DNA from: Spirochaetaceae bacterium
GTDB taxonomy: Bacteria; Spirochaetota; Spirochaetia; Treponematales; Breznakiellaceae
Assembly: GCA_031258615.1 (NCBI GenBank)
Contig: JAIRMP010000121.1
Span: 1-33,533, forward strand
Length of the DNA: 33,533 nucleotides
Direction: 5' to 3'
In this document: positions 7,066-16,108 of the stretch, one piece after another
Position numbering within the stretch: position 1 is the stretch's first letter
Layout: each line of letters starts with the position of its first letter
Notes under the pieces: model-generated
What the model was told of the DNA's origin: nothing
The model's database searches: none
Seen by the model: the letters and a program-made list of their open reading frames with translations, nothing else
Translations under genes and position numbers: made by a program

Positions 7066-8874
7066 ATGGAACTTTTGGATTACTACCGCGACAACCTTGC
7101 TTATATACGGAATTTGGCGCTGGAGTTTGCCGCGGAGTTTCCAAAGATAGCCGGACGTTTGGGCTTAAGCGGTTTTGAATGTGAGGACCCGTACATTGAG
7201 CGCCTGCTTGAGGGGACGGCGTTTTTATCCGCCCGTGTAGAAAAAAAACTTGACGACAGTTACAAGAATTTTCTTGAGTCGGTGTTGAATTCTATATCGC
7301 CGTCTTCCCTGTATCCCATCCCGTCCGGCGCGGTGCTGGAACTCCACTTAAATTATAACAACGAAAATGTAAAAAAAGGGAGCATCCTTCCCTGCGGCGC
7401 TCTGTTGGATGCGGTCATACCGACTATCAACACCCCCTGCCGCTTTTCAACGCTGGAAGATGTACCGATTGTTCCGCTTACAGTTACCGGTGCGGGGTAC
7501 ATAACGCGCAGCCTTTCCGATTTAGGAATCAACGAGCGGCAAGGGCTTGCCGGACTACGCATACAGCTAAGCGCCGAAGGCGACCTTACGCCTGCGGCTA
7601 TAGAGAGGCTTTGCTTTTACATCAACCTTTCCGACGCGGACGCATCGCTGTTGCTCCGCCAGATACTCCATGAAACTGTAGGCGTGTACGTCCGTACAGG
7701 CGAAAACCCGTTTAAGAGGCTCTCCGGCGCGGACTTTGAAATGCCGCTCGCTTACGGCGGAAGCTTCTTGTTTGAAAATTTAAAAAGTAACGCTTACGGG
7801 CTTAAACTGCTGCAAAATTTTTTGGCGTACCCCGCGTTTTTTAAGTTTTTTACGGTAAAAAATATTGACGCGGCGTTTCATCCCCCCTCAAAAACGGCGG
7901 AGATGATTTTTGTTTTTAACCGCCGCGAATATTCGCTTTCCTCCGTGAACGAGGGGGCGCTGCGGCTGAACTGCGCCCCGGCGGTCAACCTCTTCGCAAA
8001 AAGATCGGACAGGGTTACGATGGAACGCGGTATTTACGAATTCCATGTCGTGCCGGACAAGACCGCGCCCCGCGATTATGAAGTGGTAAACATACACAGC
8101 ATTGAATTTTTTAACGAACAGAATGAGACGCTTTTTTTGGCGTATAATTTTTATGATGACAACCCTTTCATGGAAAAGGCGGCGCGGAATTTTTTCTCCC
8201 AGAGGCGGCGGAAAAGCCTCGTGAATCCTAAAGTTACGCGGCGCAGTTCGTATGACGGGGCGGAAATGTTTGTTTCGTTTTCCGCTCAGGATAAAAAAAT
8301 GGAGGACGCCTACCAGTTCGCGGCGGAAACCGTCTGCACAAACCGTGATTTGCCGCTCCTCGCGCAGGTCGAAGCGCCCCTAGGATCCCGCAGCCCCATG
8401 CTTACCGGGGCTTCCTTTATCACCCGCCCCACGAGGCCCTGCGATTCTCTCATGGAACAAAATGGAGTTTCCGCCTTTTCAAGGTTGAGCCATATAATTT
8501 TTAACCTTTCCGCTATGTTCTGGCAGAACGGGGATATACCGCTGGAGGCCCTGCGCGCGCTCATCGCCTCATACCAGATACAACAGATCCGCTCCGGCGA
8601 AGAGATGGAGCGTATGCTGGAAGGGATAAGCGCTCTGGAACGGGAGAGCGCGTCCTTTCGTTTCATAAAAAACGGGGCTGTCTTTTTCGAGAGGGGCTGG
8701 CGGGTAAAGTTTACCCTTGATGAAAGCGCGTTTGCCGGTGTAGGCTGCTATACATTTGGAAAAATTTTGGCGGAATTGTTAAAATCTTTCACGCCGGTCA
8801 ATTCTCTTCTGGAGATTCATTTCCTGACAAAACAATCGGGGCTCATAGCGGTATGGAAAACATTAGAAGACTGA
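7066..8874 (+). CDS. tssF: T6SS baseplate protein TssF (VasA)
   Basis: TssF forms the baseplate wedge with TssG, TssE and TssK. The 602-residue length is normal. The N-terminus begins MELLDYYRDNLAYIRNLALE and carries the family region EDPYIERLLEGTAFLSARV followed by KLDDSYKNFLESVLNSISPS and YPIPSGAVLEL (about 40-95). The C-terminal half has FITRPTRPCDSLMEQNG and FSRLSHIIFNLSAMFWQNGD, then a closing segment with INSLLEIHF-like residues (SLLEIHFLTKQSGLI). AAGGA ribosome binding site. Its last 22 bp overlap tssG, which suggests translational coupling. Confidence 0.95.
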   Translation: MELLDYYRDNLAYIRNLALEFAAEFPKIAGRLGLSGFECEDPYIERLLEGTAFLSARVEKKLDDSYKNFLESVLNSISPSSLYPIPSGAVLELHLNYNNENVKKGSILPCGALLDAVIPTINTPCRFSTLEDVPIVPLTVTGAGYITRSLSDLGINERQGLAGLRIQLSAEGDLTPAAIERLCFYINLSDADASLLLRQILHETVGVYVRTGENPFKRLSGADFEMPLAYGGSFLFENLKSNAYGLKLLQNFLAYPAFFKFFTVKNIDAAFHPPSKTAEMIFVFNRREYSLSSVNEGALRLNCAPAVNLFAKRSDRVTMERGIYEFHVVPDKTAPRDYEVVNIHSIEFFNEQNETLFLAYNFYDDNPFMEKAARNFFSQRRRKSLVNPKVTRRSSYDGAEMFVSFSAQDKKMEDAYQFAAETVCTNRDLPLLAQVEAPLGSRSPMLTGASFITRPTRPCDSLMEQNGVSAFSRLSHIIFNLSAMFWQNGDIPLEALRALIASYQIQQIRSGEEMERMLEGISALERESASFRFIKNGAVFFERGWRVKFTLDESAFAGVGCYTFGKILAELLKSFTPVNSLLEIHFLTKQSGLIAVWKTLED

Positions 8875-9902
8875 TAAAAAACTTAAGCCGCGATCTCCGG
8901 CAGAAAATTTCTTCCCCTGATTTTTGGGGGCTGGTGCGGAAACTGGAAAATAACAACATGGAAAATCCCCGCCTGGGTTACGCCAAGAGCCCCGCGTCCG
9001 AAAATGTACGTTTCGGGCAGACCCCCCACCTCCACCTGCCGGCGGGCGGCATAGCGGAGATTCTTGAGGGGAGGGACTCAGGTGTTGAGGCAATAATTTT
9101 CACCTATTTTTTTGGGCTCCTGGGGATTAACGGCCCTATGCCGCTCGAATTTACCAATTATGTTTACCGGCGTTCATACAGCTTTTACGATCATACGTGG
9201 CGGCGCTTCCTCGACATCATACACCACCGTATGCACGTATTCTACTACAGGGCATTTGCCCAGAACGAGCAGAGCGTCAGCTTTGACCGGCCTAACGATG
9301 ATCCGCTGCGGAGCATCGTGAAAAGCCTTACAGGGCTGCCGCCTGAAATTAATTACGGCGCCGCCATTGAAAAAAGCGCGCTTTCTTACGCCTGGGCCTT
9401 TTCGTTTACCGCAAGAAACCGGAGCGGACTCGAAGAAATGCTGCGCCGGCTGCTCCGAACCCGCGTAGAGGTAAAAGATTTTGTTACGGCGGCGTACGAT
9501 ATTTCCCCCGATGACTACGCCGTCCTCGGCAATCCTAAAACGGCGGTTCTCGGCGTGAGCCTACAGATAGGACGCACCTATCTCAGCGCCGCCCATAAAT
9601 TTGAAATACGGATAGGGCCTGCCAGCTTTGATATGTTTCCGGGGTATAAGCGCCGTTCATGGAGGGCCACTCTAAGAGCGTTTTTGCTGATACGGGAGCT
9701 TGTGAAACTCTACCTCGATAGGCCCCTTGATTACAGCATAGTGGTGAAACTTGTAAAAGGCTCTATGCCCGCAGCCATGCTTGGGTCTGAAAAACAGGAA
9801 GGCTTCCAGCTTGGATACAACTGCTGGATAGGCAGCACAGACAGGGAACTGGAACTTAGAATAGACACGTCCAGGTTTAACCGTATGAAGTGGATGAAGT
9901 GA
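8853..9902 (+). CDS. tssG: T6SS baseplate protein TssG (VasB)
   Basis: TssG binds two TssF copies in the baseplate wedge. The 349-residue protein shows the family signature at about 80-130: FFGLLGINGPMPLEFTNYVY followed by HTWRRFLDIIHHRMHVFYYR AF. The earlier ENVRFGQTPHLHLPAGGIAE matches the usual loop before it. The C-terminal half carries VLGVSLQIGRTYLSAAHKFE and ends LGYNCWIGSTDRELELRID, similar to TssG C-termini. Start overlaps tssF by 22 bp; tssH starts 25 bp after its stop. Confidence 0.94.
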   Translation: MENIRRLIKNLSRDLRQKISSPDFWGLVRKLENNNMENPRLGYAKSPASENVRFGQTPHLHLPAGGIAEILEGRDSGVEAIIFTYFFGLLGINGPMPLEFTNYVYRRSYSFYDHTWRRFLDIIHHRMHVFYYRAFAQNEQSVSFDRPNDDPLRSIVKSLTGLPPEINYGAAIEKSALSYAWAFSFTARNRSGLEEMLRRLLRTRVEVKDFVTAAYDISPDDYAVLGNPKTAVLGVSLQIGRTYLSAAHKFEIRIGPASFDMFPGYKRRSWRATLRAFLLIRELVKLYLDRPLDYSIVVKLVKGSMPAAMLGSEKQEGFQLGYNCWIGSTDRELELRIDTSRFNRMKWMK

Positions 9903-9927
9903 TAGAAATGATATACGGAGGATGTAT

Positions 9928-12567
9928 ATGGGAAAGATGAAGCGGATACAGCTTTTTTCAAAACTCAATGAAAAGGCGTACAAGTCTATAGAGAGCGCCA
10001 CGGTTCTGTGCAAGGCGCGGGGCAACCCCTACATTGAGCTTTCGCACTGGGTAAACCAGATACTGCTGTCGGAAAACACGGACTGGCACGAGATAACGCG
10101 CTTTTTCGCGTTGGACGAGGCTAAGCTCTCAAAAGACATGGTAGCGGCGATGGACGCCCTGCCCCGTGGGGCATCGTCGATTTCAGACTTTTCCAACACG
10201 ATAGAGTTGGTAATCAAAGAAGCGTGGATGATCGCCTCGCTCGTGTTTTCCGAGGGCGCGATACGGACGGGCCATATCATGACAGCGTTGAAGCAGACGC
10301 CGGAATTCGCCCGCCAACTGCACGAGATGAGCGGCGAGTTTATCAAGGTAAACGGGGATATACTCGCCGAGCAGTTCGGCGTCATCGTCAAGAATTCGGC
10401 TGAGGTTTCCGTGTCCGTATCCAAGGAAGCGGGCGGGGCTACAGGGCAGCCGGGGGCTCTGATGGGCAGCGCCCCCGCGGGAAGCGCGGAGGCGTTGCGG
10501 CTGTACACGGCGGACATGACCGCCGCCGCGGAATCGGGAAAAAGCGATCCTATCACCGGCAGGGACAGCGAGATCCGAAAAATCATAGACATACTGATGC
10601 GCCGCCGCCAGAACAACCCCATACTCACAGGCGACGCCGGCGTAGGCAAGACCGCGGTGGTGGAAGGCTTCGCCCAGAGGCTTGCATCCGGAGACGTTCC
10701 CGCCTGCCTCAAAGGGACGCGCCTCCTGTCGCTCGACATGGGCCTGTTGCAGGCGGGAGCGAGCATGAAGGGCGAATTTGAGAACCGCCTGAAGCAGGTC
10801 ATCGAAGCGGTGCAGAACTCTGAAGTTCCTATCATCCTGTTTATTGACGAGGCGCACACGATGATAGGGGCCGGCGGGCAGGCGGGACAGGGGGATGCCG
10901 CCAACTTGCTGAAGCCCGCTCTGGCGCGCGGGCGGCTGCGCTGTATCGCGGCCACCACGTATCAGGAGTACATCAAATACTTCGAGAAGGACCCGGCGCT
11001 CACGAGGCGCTTTCAGAACATCCTCATTGACGAGCCGGACGATGAAAAGGCAGCCGGCATGATGAGGGGGATAGTGGGCGTACTGGAAAAACATCACAAC
11101 GTGTACATTTTGGACGAGGCGCTGGAAGCGGCGGTAAAACTTTCGCGCCGCTACATCCCCGCCCGCCAGCTTCCCGACAAGGCGGTGAGCGTACTCGATA
11201 CAGCCTGCGCCAAGGTGTCTTTGAGCCAGAGCGCCGAGCCCGCGGAGCTTGAGTATTGCCGGAGGAGGATAGAAGCCCTCAGCCTTGAAATCGACATACT
11301 CAGGCGGGAAGAATCCCGCGGCTTCGTTCACGATGATAAGACAGCCTCGCTCGAAAACGAGCAAAAACTCGAACAGGAAAAGAAGGAGGCGCTGGAAAAA
11401 CGCCTCCAGACCGAAAAGTCGCTCGTCGCCGAAATCATCGGCTTACAGAAGGAAGCGGGGACGGGCAAGGATGCGCGGGAGGAACTGGAGGCAAAGCGGA
11501 AGGCGCTCTCGGAGGAGCAGGGAGAGGACCCGCTCGTGTTCCCGCAAGTTGACAGCCAGACTGTTTCCGCCGTCATATCCGAATGGACGGGCATCCCGCT
11601 CGGCCGCATGGTAAAGAACGAGATCAAGTCCATACTCACGCTGGACACGGAACTGCAAAAGCGCGTTGTGGGGCAGGATCACGGGCTTGCTATGATTTCC
11701 AAGCGCATAACCACGGCGCGGGCGTCGCTCGCCGACCCGAACAAGCCCATAGCGGTGATCATGCTCGCCGGGACTTCCGGCACGGGCAAGACGGAAACCG
11801 CCCTCGCCCTTGCCGAACAGATATATGGGAGCGAGGAGAGCATCATCACTATCAACATGAGCGAATTTCAGGAGGCGCACACGGTTTCCACGCTGAAGGG
11901 AGCGCCCCCCGGCTATGTGGGCTACGGCGAGGGCGGCGTTCTTACCGAGGCGGTCCGCCGTAAGCCGTACAGCGTGCTGCTCCTTGACGAAGTGGAAAAG
12001 GCGCACCCGGACGTACACGAAATATTTTTTCAGGTGTTCGACAAGGGGCAGATGGAGGACGGCTCGGGGCGGCTGGTGAATTTCAGAAACACGATCATCA
12101 TCCTGACGACTAACGTCGGGGATCAGGTGATAGAAAAACTCTGCAAGGACGAAAACAACCTACCAGGTCCTGAAACTCTGGAAGAGGCGATACGTCCGGC
12201 GATGTTGCGGGCATTCCCGGCGGCTCTGCTCGGGCGTTTGCAGATAGTCCCGTACTACCCGCTCGGCAAAACCGCGCTGTATTCGATAATAGACCTGAAA
12301 TTCGACAGGATTAGAAAGCGCATAGCGGACACGTACAAGGCGGAAATGGAGATTTCCGCCGCGGTAAAGGACGAGGTCATACGCCGCTGCGACAACGCCG
12401 CTTCGGGGGCGCGGCTCGTGGACGCCGTTATCAACAACAGCATACTGCCCGAAATCAGCGCCAAGTTCTTGAACAATATAATGAATAAAAGGATACTTAG
12501 AAGAGTTTCGATAGACGTGAAAGATGAAAAATTCACGTACGCTTTTGAGAGCGAGGAGGGTGAATGA
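9928..12567 (+). CDS. tssH: T6SS AAA+ ATPase ClpV (TssH)
   Basis: ClpV hexamers unfold contracted TssB/C sheath for recycling. The start at 9928 is chosen because GGAGG lies at 9917-9921; the ATG at 9922 touches that site. The 879-residue protein has a Clp-N region (about 1-160), then two AAA modules. The first has Walker A GDAGVGKT (235-242), Walker B ILFIDEAH (about 303-310) and an arginine-finger segment TRRFQ. A charged coiled-coil middle domain lies at about 445-535. The second module has Walker A GTSGTGKT (615-622), the pore loop in PPGYVGYGEGG and Walker B VLLLDEVEKAH. All catalytic motifs are intact. The stop overlaps the start of the PAAR gene. Confidence 0.95.
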   Translation: MGKMKRIQLFSKLNEKAYKSIESATVLCKARGNPYIELSHWVNQILLSENTDWHEITRFFALDEAKLSKDMVAAMDALPRGASSISDFSNTIELVIKEAWMIASLVFSEGAIRTGHIMTALKQTPEFARQLHEMSGEFIKVNGDILAEQFGVIVKNSAEVSVSVSKEAGGATGQPGALMGSAPAGSAEALRLYTADMTAAAESGKSDPITGRDSEIRKIIDILMRRRQNNPILTGDAGVGKTAVVEGFAQRLASGDVPACLKGTRLLSLDMGLLQAGASMKGEFENRLKQVIEAVQNSEVPIILFIDEAHTMIGAGGQAGQGDAANLLKPALARGRLRCIAATTYQEYIKYFEKDPALTRRFQNILIDEPDDEKAAGMMRGIVGVLEKHHNVYILDEALEAAVKLSRRYIPARQLPDKAVSVLDTACAKVSLSQSAEPAELEYCRRRIEALSLEIDILRREESRGFVHDDKTASLENEQKLEQEKKEALEKRLQTEKSLVAEIIGLQKEAGTGKDAREELEAKRKALSEEQGEDPLVFPQVDSQTVSAVISEWTGIPLGRMVKNEIKSILTLDTELQKRVVGQDHGLAMISKRITTARASLADPNKPIAVIMLAGTSGTGKTETALALAEQIYGSEESIITINMSEFQEAHTVSTLKGAPPGYVGYGEGGVLTEAVRRKPYSVLLLDEVEKAHPDVHEIFFQVFDKGQMEDGSGRLVNFRNTIIILTTNVGDQVIEKLCKDENNLPGPETLEEAIRPAMLRAFPAALLGRLQIVPYYPLGKTALYSIIDLKFDRIRKRIADTYKAEMEISAAVKDEVIRRCDNAASGARLVDAVINNSILPEISAKFLNNIMNKRILRRVSIDVKDEKFTYAFESEEGE

Positions 12568-12857
12568 TGCCTACGCCTATAGCGACTATAGCAAATTTGA
12601 CAGCCACCGGAGACGTGATAATAGGTCCCGGGGCGCTGACTACGATGGTGAAGGGGCTGCCGGTCGCCTGCATGGGGGACGCGGTCGCCGGCGCCTTATG
12701 CGTTGCCGGCGTGATAACGATGACGACGGCGCTAAACAAACTGGCCAAGGGGCGTCCTATAGCAAATATAGGCAGCTTGGTAACGGGGATTTCCATGCTG
12801 GGTTTTCCGGTATCCACGGCGGTGCTGGTCTGCCCGAATGTAAACGAGATTGTGTAG
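12567..12857 (+). CDS. PAAR-domain spike-tip protein
   Basis: PAAR proteins cap the VgrG needle with a zinc-stabilised cone and can carry effectors. This 96-residue protein has the two PAAR half-motifs, GDVIIGPGALTTMVKGLPVA followed by CMGD (about 16-40) and GRPIANIGSLVTGIS (about 60-75). The segment between them (VAGALCVAGVITMTTALNKL) is unusually hydrophobic. The start is either 12564 or 12567; GAGGAGGG at 12553-12560 favours 12567. It overlaps tssH at one end, and its stop lies one base before the hub gene start, so tssH-PAAR-hub are tightly coupled. No effector extension is fused. Confidence 0.8.
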   Translation: MPTPIATIANLTATGDVIIGPGALTTMVKGLPVACMGDAVAGALCVAGVITMTTALNKLAKGRPIANIGSLVTGISMLGFPVSTAVLVCPNVNEIV

Positions 12858-12858
12858 T

Positions 12859-14079
12859 ATGAGTGAAGGACAAAAAGCGCTGGAAATGCGTCTGGCGGGC
12901 GGAAAGTTTACCGATCTCTACCCCTGGGAATTGACGCTGGAAGAGGGGCTTTCGCGGCTTTACACCGGAAGGCTGACCGCTCTTTCGAATACAAAGCATA
13001 CGGCGGAGGAGCTTTCGGCCTTTGTTGACAAGGGCATTTCCGTTACTATCAGGGAAAAGCTGCTTGACACGAAAACGGACAGAACCCGTTACTTTTGCGG
13101 GATAGTTACGGCGGTAAGCTGCGAGGGAGTGTTTTGCGGCGCTAATAAGGCGGATTGCTACACGTATACATTTGTCATTGAGCCGGAAATCGCCCGTCTA
13201 AAGTACACGCGGCTCTCCGAGCCGTACTACAAGATGAATCCGGCGGATATATTCGAAAAGATACTTGAGAAATACAAGATAACGGCGAAAATAACGGAAA
13301 ACTACTTTAAGCGCGGGCAGTATTCCAGGAATCTGATGTTCGATCAGAGTAGTACGCCGGACTATAGCTTCATAGACGCCATAGCGCGGCTCTACGGGAT
13401 ATCGCTGGTTTTAACGCATCCCGCGGTTTCGCCCGGGGCGCTCGGCGCGGCGGAAGTTTACTTTTCCACAGGTGAAAAGTTTCCCGTTTCCGCCCTCGCG
13501 TACTCGGATAAACGGAGCGAGCCGGACGCGCTGCAATTCGATTTTTTAAGGGCGGACGAAAGGAACAGTGTCTGGCGTATGGATAAATTCAGTGTTACCC
13601 CGGGAATCGGCGTTGACGGCTTCAAGGTGAACGCGATGTACCCCGACTCAAATTACGGTTCGGATAACTGGAAGCAGGGTAAAACAGTTCCCGGCAGCCG
13701 GTACATCGTTTACAGGGGGCTTTTCCACGGTTATGCCGCGTCCACGGAAACCGGCGAGGTTGACGCCGATATGGACCTCATACTTACGGCAAAGACCCGC
13801 GCCGCCGAACAGGGAAAAAAGCTCTTAAAAGGGTCCGCGTCGAACATCGCTATCCGTCCCGGCGTACTGCTGGAACTCCGTCATTTTTACGGGCAGAGCG
13901 ACAATACGGTGAATACCGTACTGGTTACGGGAATAACTCTGCGCCGCAGGGCGCTCTGGCCTTCGGATCTCGCGGTTTGGGCGGAAGATGCCGGTGGCGA
14001 AATAACGGAAGTCGAGTTTGAAGGCATAGACTGGGGCGGGGGCGCGGTAAAACGTTTCTGCCCGCCGGCTGTAGATTAA
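12859..14079 (+). CDS. vgrG: VgrG hub (gp27-like) module only
   Basis: VgrG trimers join the Hcp tube to the needle. This 406-residue protein carries only the gp27-like hub half: TRYFCGIVTAVSCEG (about 76-90), YTYTFVIEPEIARLKYTRLS (about 102-121), the NPADIFEKILEKYKI helix, and SSTPDYSFIDAIARLYGISL (about 168-187), the standard VgrG pattern of an initiating pair of barrel-like domains. It ends in LVTGITLRRRALWPSDLAVW and a short tail, with no OB-fold and no needle repeats. Those are in the next gene and its two paralogues. The ATG at 12859 is preferred over a TTG at 12850 that lies within the PAAR frame. Confidence 0.85.
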   Translation: MSEGQKALEMRLAGGKFTDLYPWELTLEEGLSRLYTGRLTALSNTKHTAEELSAFVDKGISVTIREKLLDTKTDRTRYFCGIVTAVSCEGVFCGANKADCYTYTFVIEPEIARLKYTRLSEPYYKMNPADIFEKILEKYKITAKITENYFKRGQYSRNLMFDQSSTPDYSFIDAIARLYGISLVLTHPAVSPGALGAAEVYFSTGEKFPVSALAYSDKRSEPDALQFDFLRADERNSVWRMDKFSVTPGIGVDGFKVNAMYPDSNYGSDNWKQGKTVPGSRYIVYRGLFHGYAASTETGEVDADMDLILTAKTRAAEQGKKLLKGSASNIAIRPGVLLELRHFYGQSDNTVNTVLVTGITLRRRALWPSDLAVWAEDAGGEITEVEFEGIDWGGGAVKRFCPPAVD

Positions 14080-14103
14080 GATAATGGGGATTGAGGAGAG
14101 GCT

Positions 14104-15693
14104 ATGAAGTTGTTAGAGATGATAGTTACCGGTGAATGTGTCAACGACAATCCTTACAGGTTCCACGCCCGCAACCCGAACGGTACCGCCGAGCATACGG
14201 TTCATATAGTGATGCCGCTGGGCGGCGCCGAATCGGGGTTGTACCGGTCCCCGAGGAAGGGTGAGTCTGTGCTTGTGGCTGAGAACGACGGCGGCGACAG
14301 CAATATGTATTACCTCATGGGATATTTGCCGGACAGCGAGCAGCCCTTTACCACCGGTGATAAAAACAAGGTCATTGATGACAGCGGCGAGATATTCCGG
14401 TATAAAAAAACCGGCAAAAACGGCCCGGACGGTGAAAAGTATTCGGAAATCGGGTTTTACAGCAAACCTACCTCATGGAGAATGACGGAAGGAGGGGATG
14501 ATACTCCCAAAATCGACAGGATCAGCATACATTCCACCGGTGATCTTCATGAAGACTCCATAAACCACCATAAAACAAGCGCTAAACGCTTTGAGCTCCT
14601 GGTGAATTGCGGGGACGGCGATGGCGAGGGTGAAGTTGCGGGCTCCGGCGGGCAGGAAAACAAACGCCCTTTTGGGGACGGCAAGGGTGACGATTCGGAA
14701 CTTTACGCCGGGGATGCCCATATCAGGGCCAGGAACCGGCTAATACTCAAGGCGGGAGAAGAGATACGCCTGCAAGTAGGCCGTTCCGCTATCATCATCA
14801 GCGATGACGGTATCACTATTACCTCGAAAAAGTCGCAAAAAAATAACGCGGCCATTCCCTGGGATACGGTGATAAACCTGACCCCCCGCGACGGCATAAC
14901 GATGTTCGGCCAGAACGTGAATGTGGGGGCGGCTTACAACTTTTCACTACGGGAGAGCGCCGGGGGCGCCGTTTCCAGCCTGGGCGGGGTGATGCGCCTT
15001 TCCGCCCGCGACCTTCTGGCGCAGTCCTACTGCAAGGCGGGCTACCAGTCCAACATGACGGAATTTATCAGGCAATACACCGCCACGGCAAAGGGTATGC
15101 GATCCGAGGAGGGGGATGTCCCCTCTTACACCGCCCTCCTGCCGTCCCTGGTGCAGTGCTTCTCCGGCATCAACTGGGGGTACGCATCCTCCACCTCCAA
15201 CTATTCCGATCCGGCGGGGGACTACGCCGCCTACTGCGGCATCCTGCTACAGATCCTCAGCCTCACCTATACCGGACTGGACTTGAGCATGAGCGCCGAG
15301 ATGAAGCGGAGCGGCGGGCGGGATGCCTTTAACGCGGCGGTCCTGGCGGATATGCAGGAGAAGGTGCAGGAGATGCTGGGTTATATTGACGATGCCGGGG
15401 ACCCGGCGCGGGCTGTTCACAACAGCTTCATGCACCTGACATCGTCAGCGGATGCTGTTTTGAGCGGCTACGACAATGAGCGGCTTTCGGTAAACGTTAT
15501 CGACGGCAACGCGCCGCTGGCGGGAACCAGCGGTTCCCTTATCGCCAAGGAGACCGCCCGCCTGCAAAAGGGAAATTCCGCCGAGTCGACCATGAGAACC
15601 TTTCTTCAAAACGAAAAGGACCTGATTGACAAGGGCGCCCTATGGGCGCTGGGAATGGACGACAGCGCTCTAAATAAACTCAAGGAGTTATAA
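14104..15693 (+). CDS. Spike A: gp5-like OB/needle fused to a variable C-terminal domain
   Basis: The 529-residue protein supplies the needle half missing from the hub gene. Residues about 1-80 form the OB-fold (IVMPLGGAESGLYRSPRKGE, then YYLMGYLPD). Needle-type strands follow: KYSEIGFYSKP, RISIHSTGDLHEDSINHH, GDAHIRARNRLILKAGEEIR and IIISDDGITITS (about 205-245). After about residue 300 the paralogues share nothing obvious. Here the end is a mostly helical, moderately polar domain (about 305-529) with a GTSGSLIAKETARLQKG stretch. I see no known enzyme motif. By position it is a candidate effector or cargo domain. GAGGAG ribosome binding site. Next gene starts 1 bp after the stop. Confidence 0.75.
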   Translation: MKLLEMIVTGECVNDNPYRFHARNPNGTAEHTVHIVMPLGGAESGLYRSPRKGESVLVAENDGGDSNMYYLMGYLPDSEQPFTTGDKNKVIDDSGEIFRYKKTGKNGPDGEKYSEIGFYSKPTSWRMTEGGDDTPKIDRISIHSTGDLHEDSINHHKTSAKRFELLVNCGDGDGEGEVAGSGGQENKRPFGDGKGDDSELYAGDAHIRARNRLILKAGEEIRLQVGRSAIIISDDGITITSKKSQKNNAAIPWDTVINLTPRDGITMFGQNVNVGAAYNFSLRESAGGAVSSLGGVMRLSARDLLAQSYCKAGYQSNMTEFIRQYTATAKGMRSEEGDVPSYTALLPSLVQCFSGINWGYASSTSNYSDPAGDYAAYCGILLQILSLTYTGLDLSMSAEMKRSGGRDAFNAAVLADMQEKVQEMLGYIDDAGDPARAVHNSFMHLTSSADAVLSGYDNERLSVNVIDGNAPLAGTSGSLIAKETARLQKGNSAESTMRTFLQNEKDLIDKGALWALGMDDSALNKLKEL

Positions 15694-15694
15694 A

Positions 15695-16087
15695 ATGCCG
15701 GGATCAATAGATATAGCAGCCGTCGTTAACAGTTATAGCGGAGATAAAACTATAACCACATGGGATGGTTTTGTTGAGGCGATTATTGTTACCGCGATAG
15801 ACAAATGTTCACTTCAAAGCCGTGTAAGCGCGGGAGCAGAGGAAGAAGAAGACTGGGCTAACACAACAGAGCGTGTGAATTTTTCATTGGGATTTACAGG
15901 CGAGGAAGTAGCTCTTCTCGGTGTGGGTTTCTCCCTGTCAGGCGCTGAGACGGGACTTCATGTCATGGCGGGTGATTGGGCGCTTCTCAAACAAATTTCA
16001 CAAATGGCTGGATGGGAAGATAAGGCTTTGGAGAAAAAAAACGTTGCAGCCGGGATGGCCGTGTTTGGCATTGACCTTATAGCATAG
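15695..16087 (+). CDS. 130-residue protein of cassette A, unknown
   Basis: Not recognised. It begins MPGSIDIAAVVNSYSGDKTI, has an acidic middle (GAEEEEDWANTTERVNFSLG) and ends MAVFGIDLIA. No signal peptide or strong membrane segment. AAGGAG ribosome binding site inside the end of spike A, and no gap to it. It occupies the position of the 130-residue proteins in cassettes B and C but shows no similarity to them, as expected of a partner matched to a different spike end. Immunity protein or stabiliser of spike A is a guess from position. Confidence 0.55.
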   Translation: MPGSIDIAAVVNSYSGDKTITTWDGFVEAIIVTAIDKCSLQSRVSAGAEEEEDWANTTERVNFSLGFTGEEVALLGVGFSLSGAETGLHVMAGDWALLKQISQMAGWEDKALEKKNVAAGMAVFGIDLIA

Positions 16088-16108
16088 GGTGATTTGTGGA
16101 ATAGTATT

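Noticed and set aside
10029..11364. Two long minus-strand frames (309 and 393 residues) opposite tssH
   Set aside because: Shadows of clpV; no motif and no start signal.
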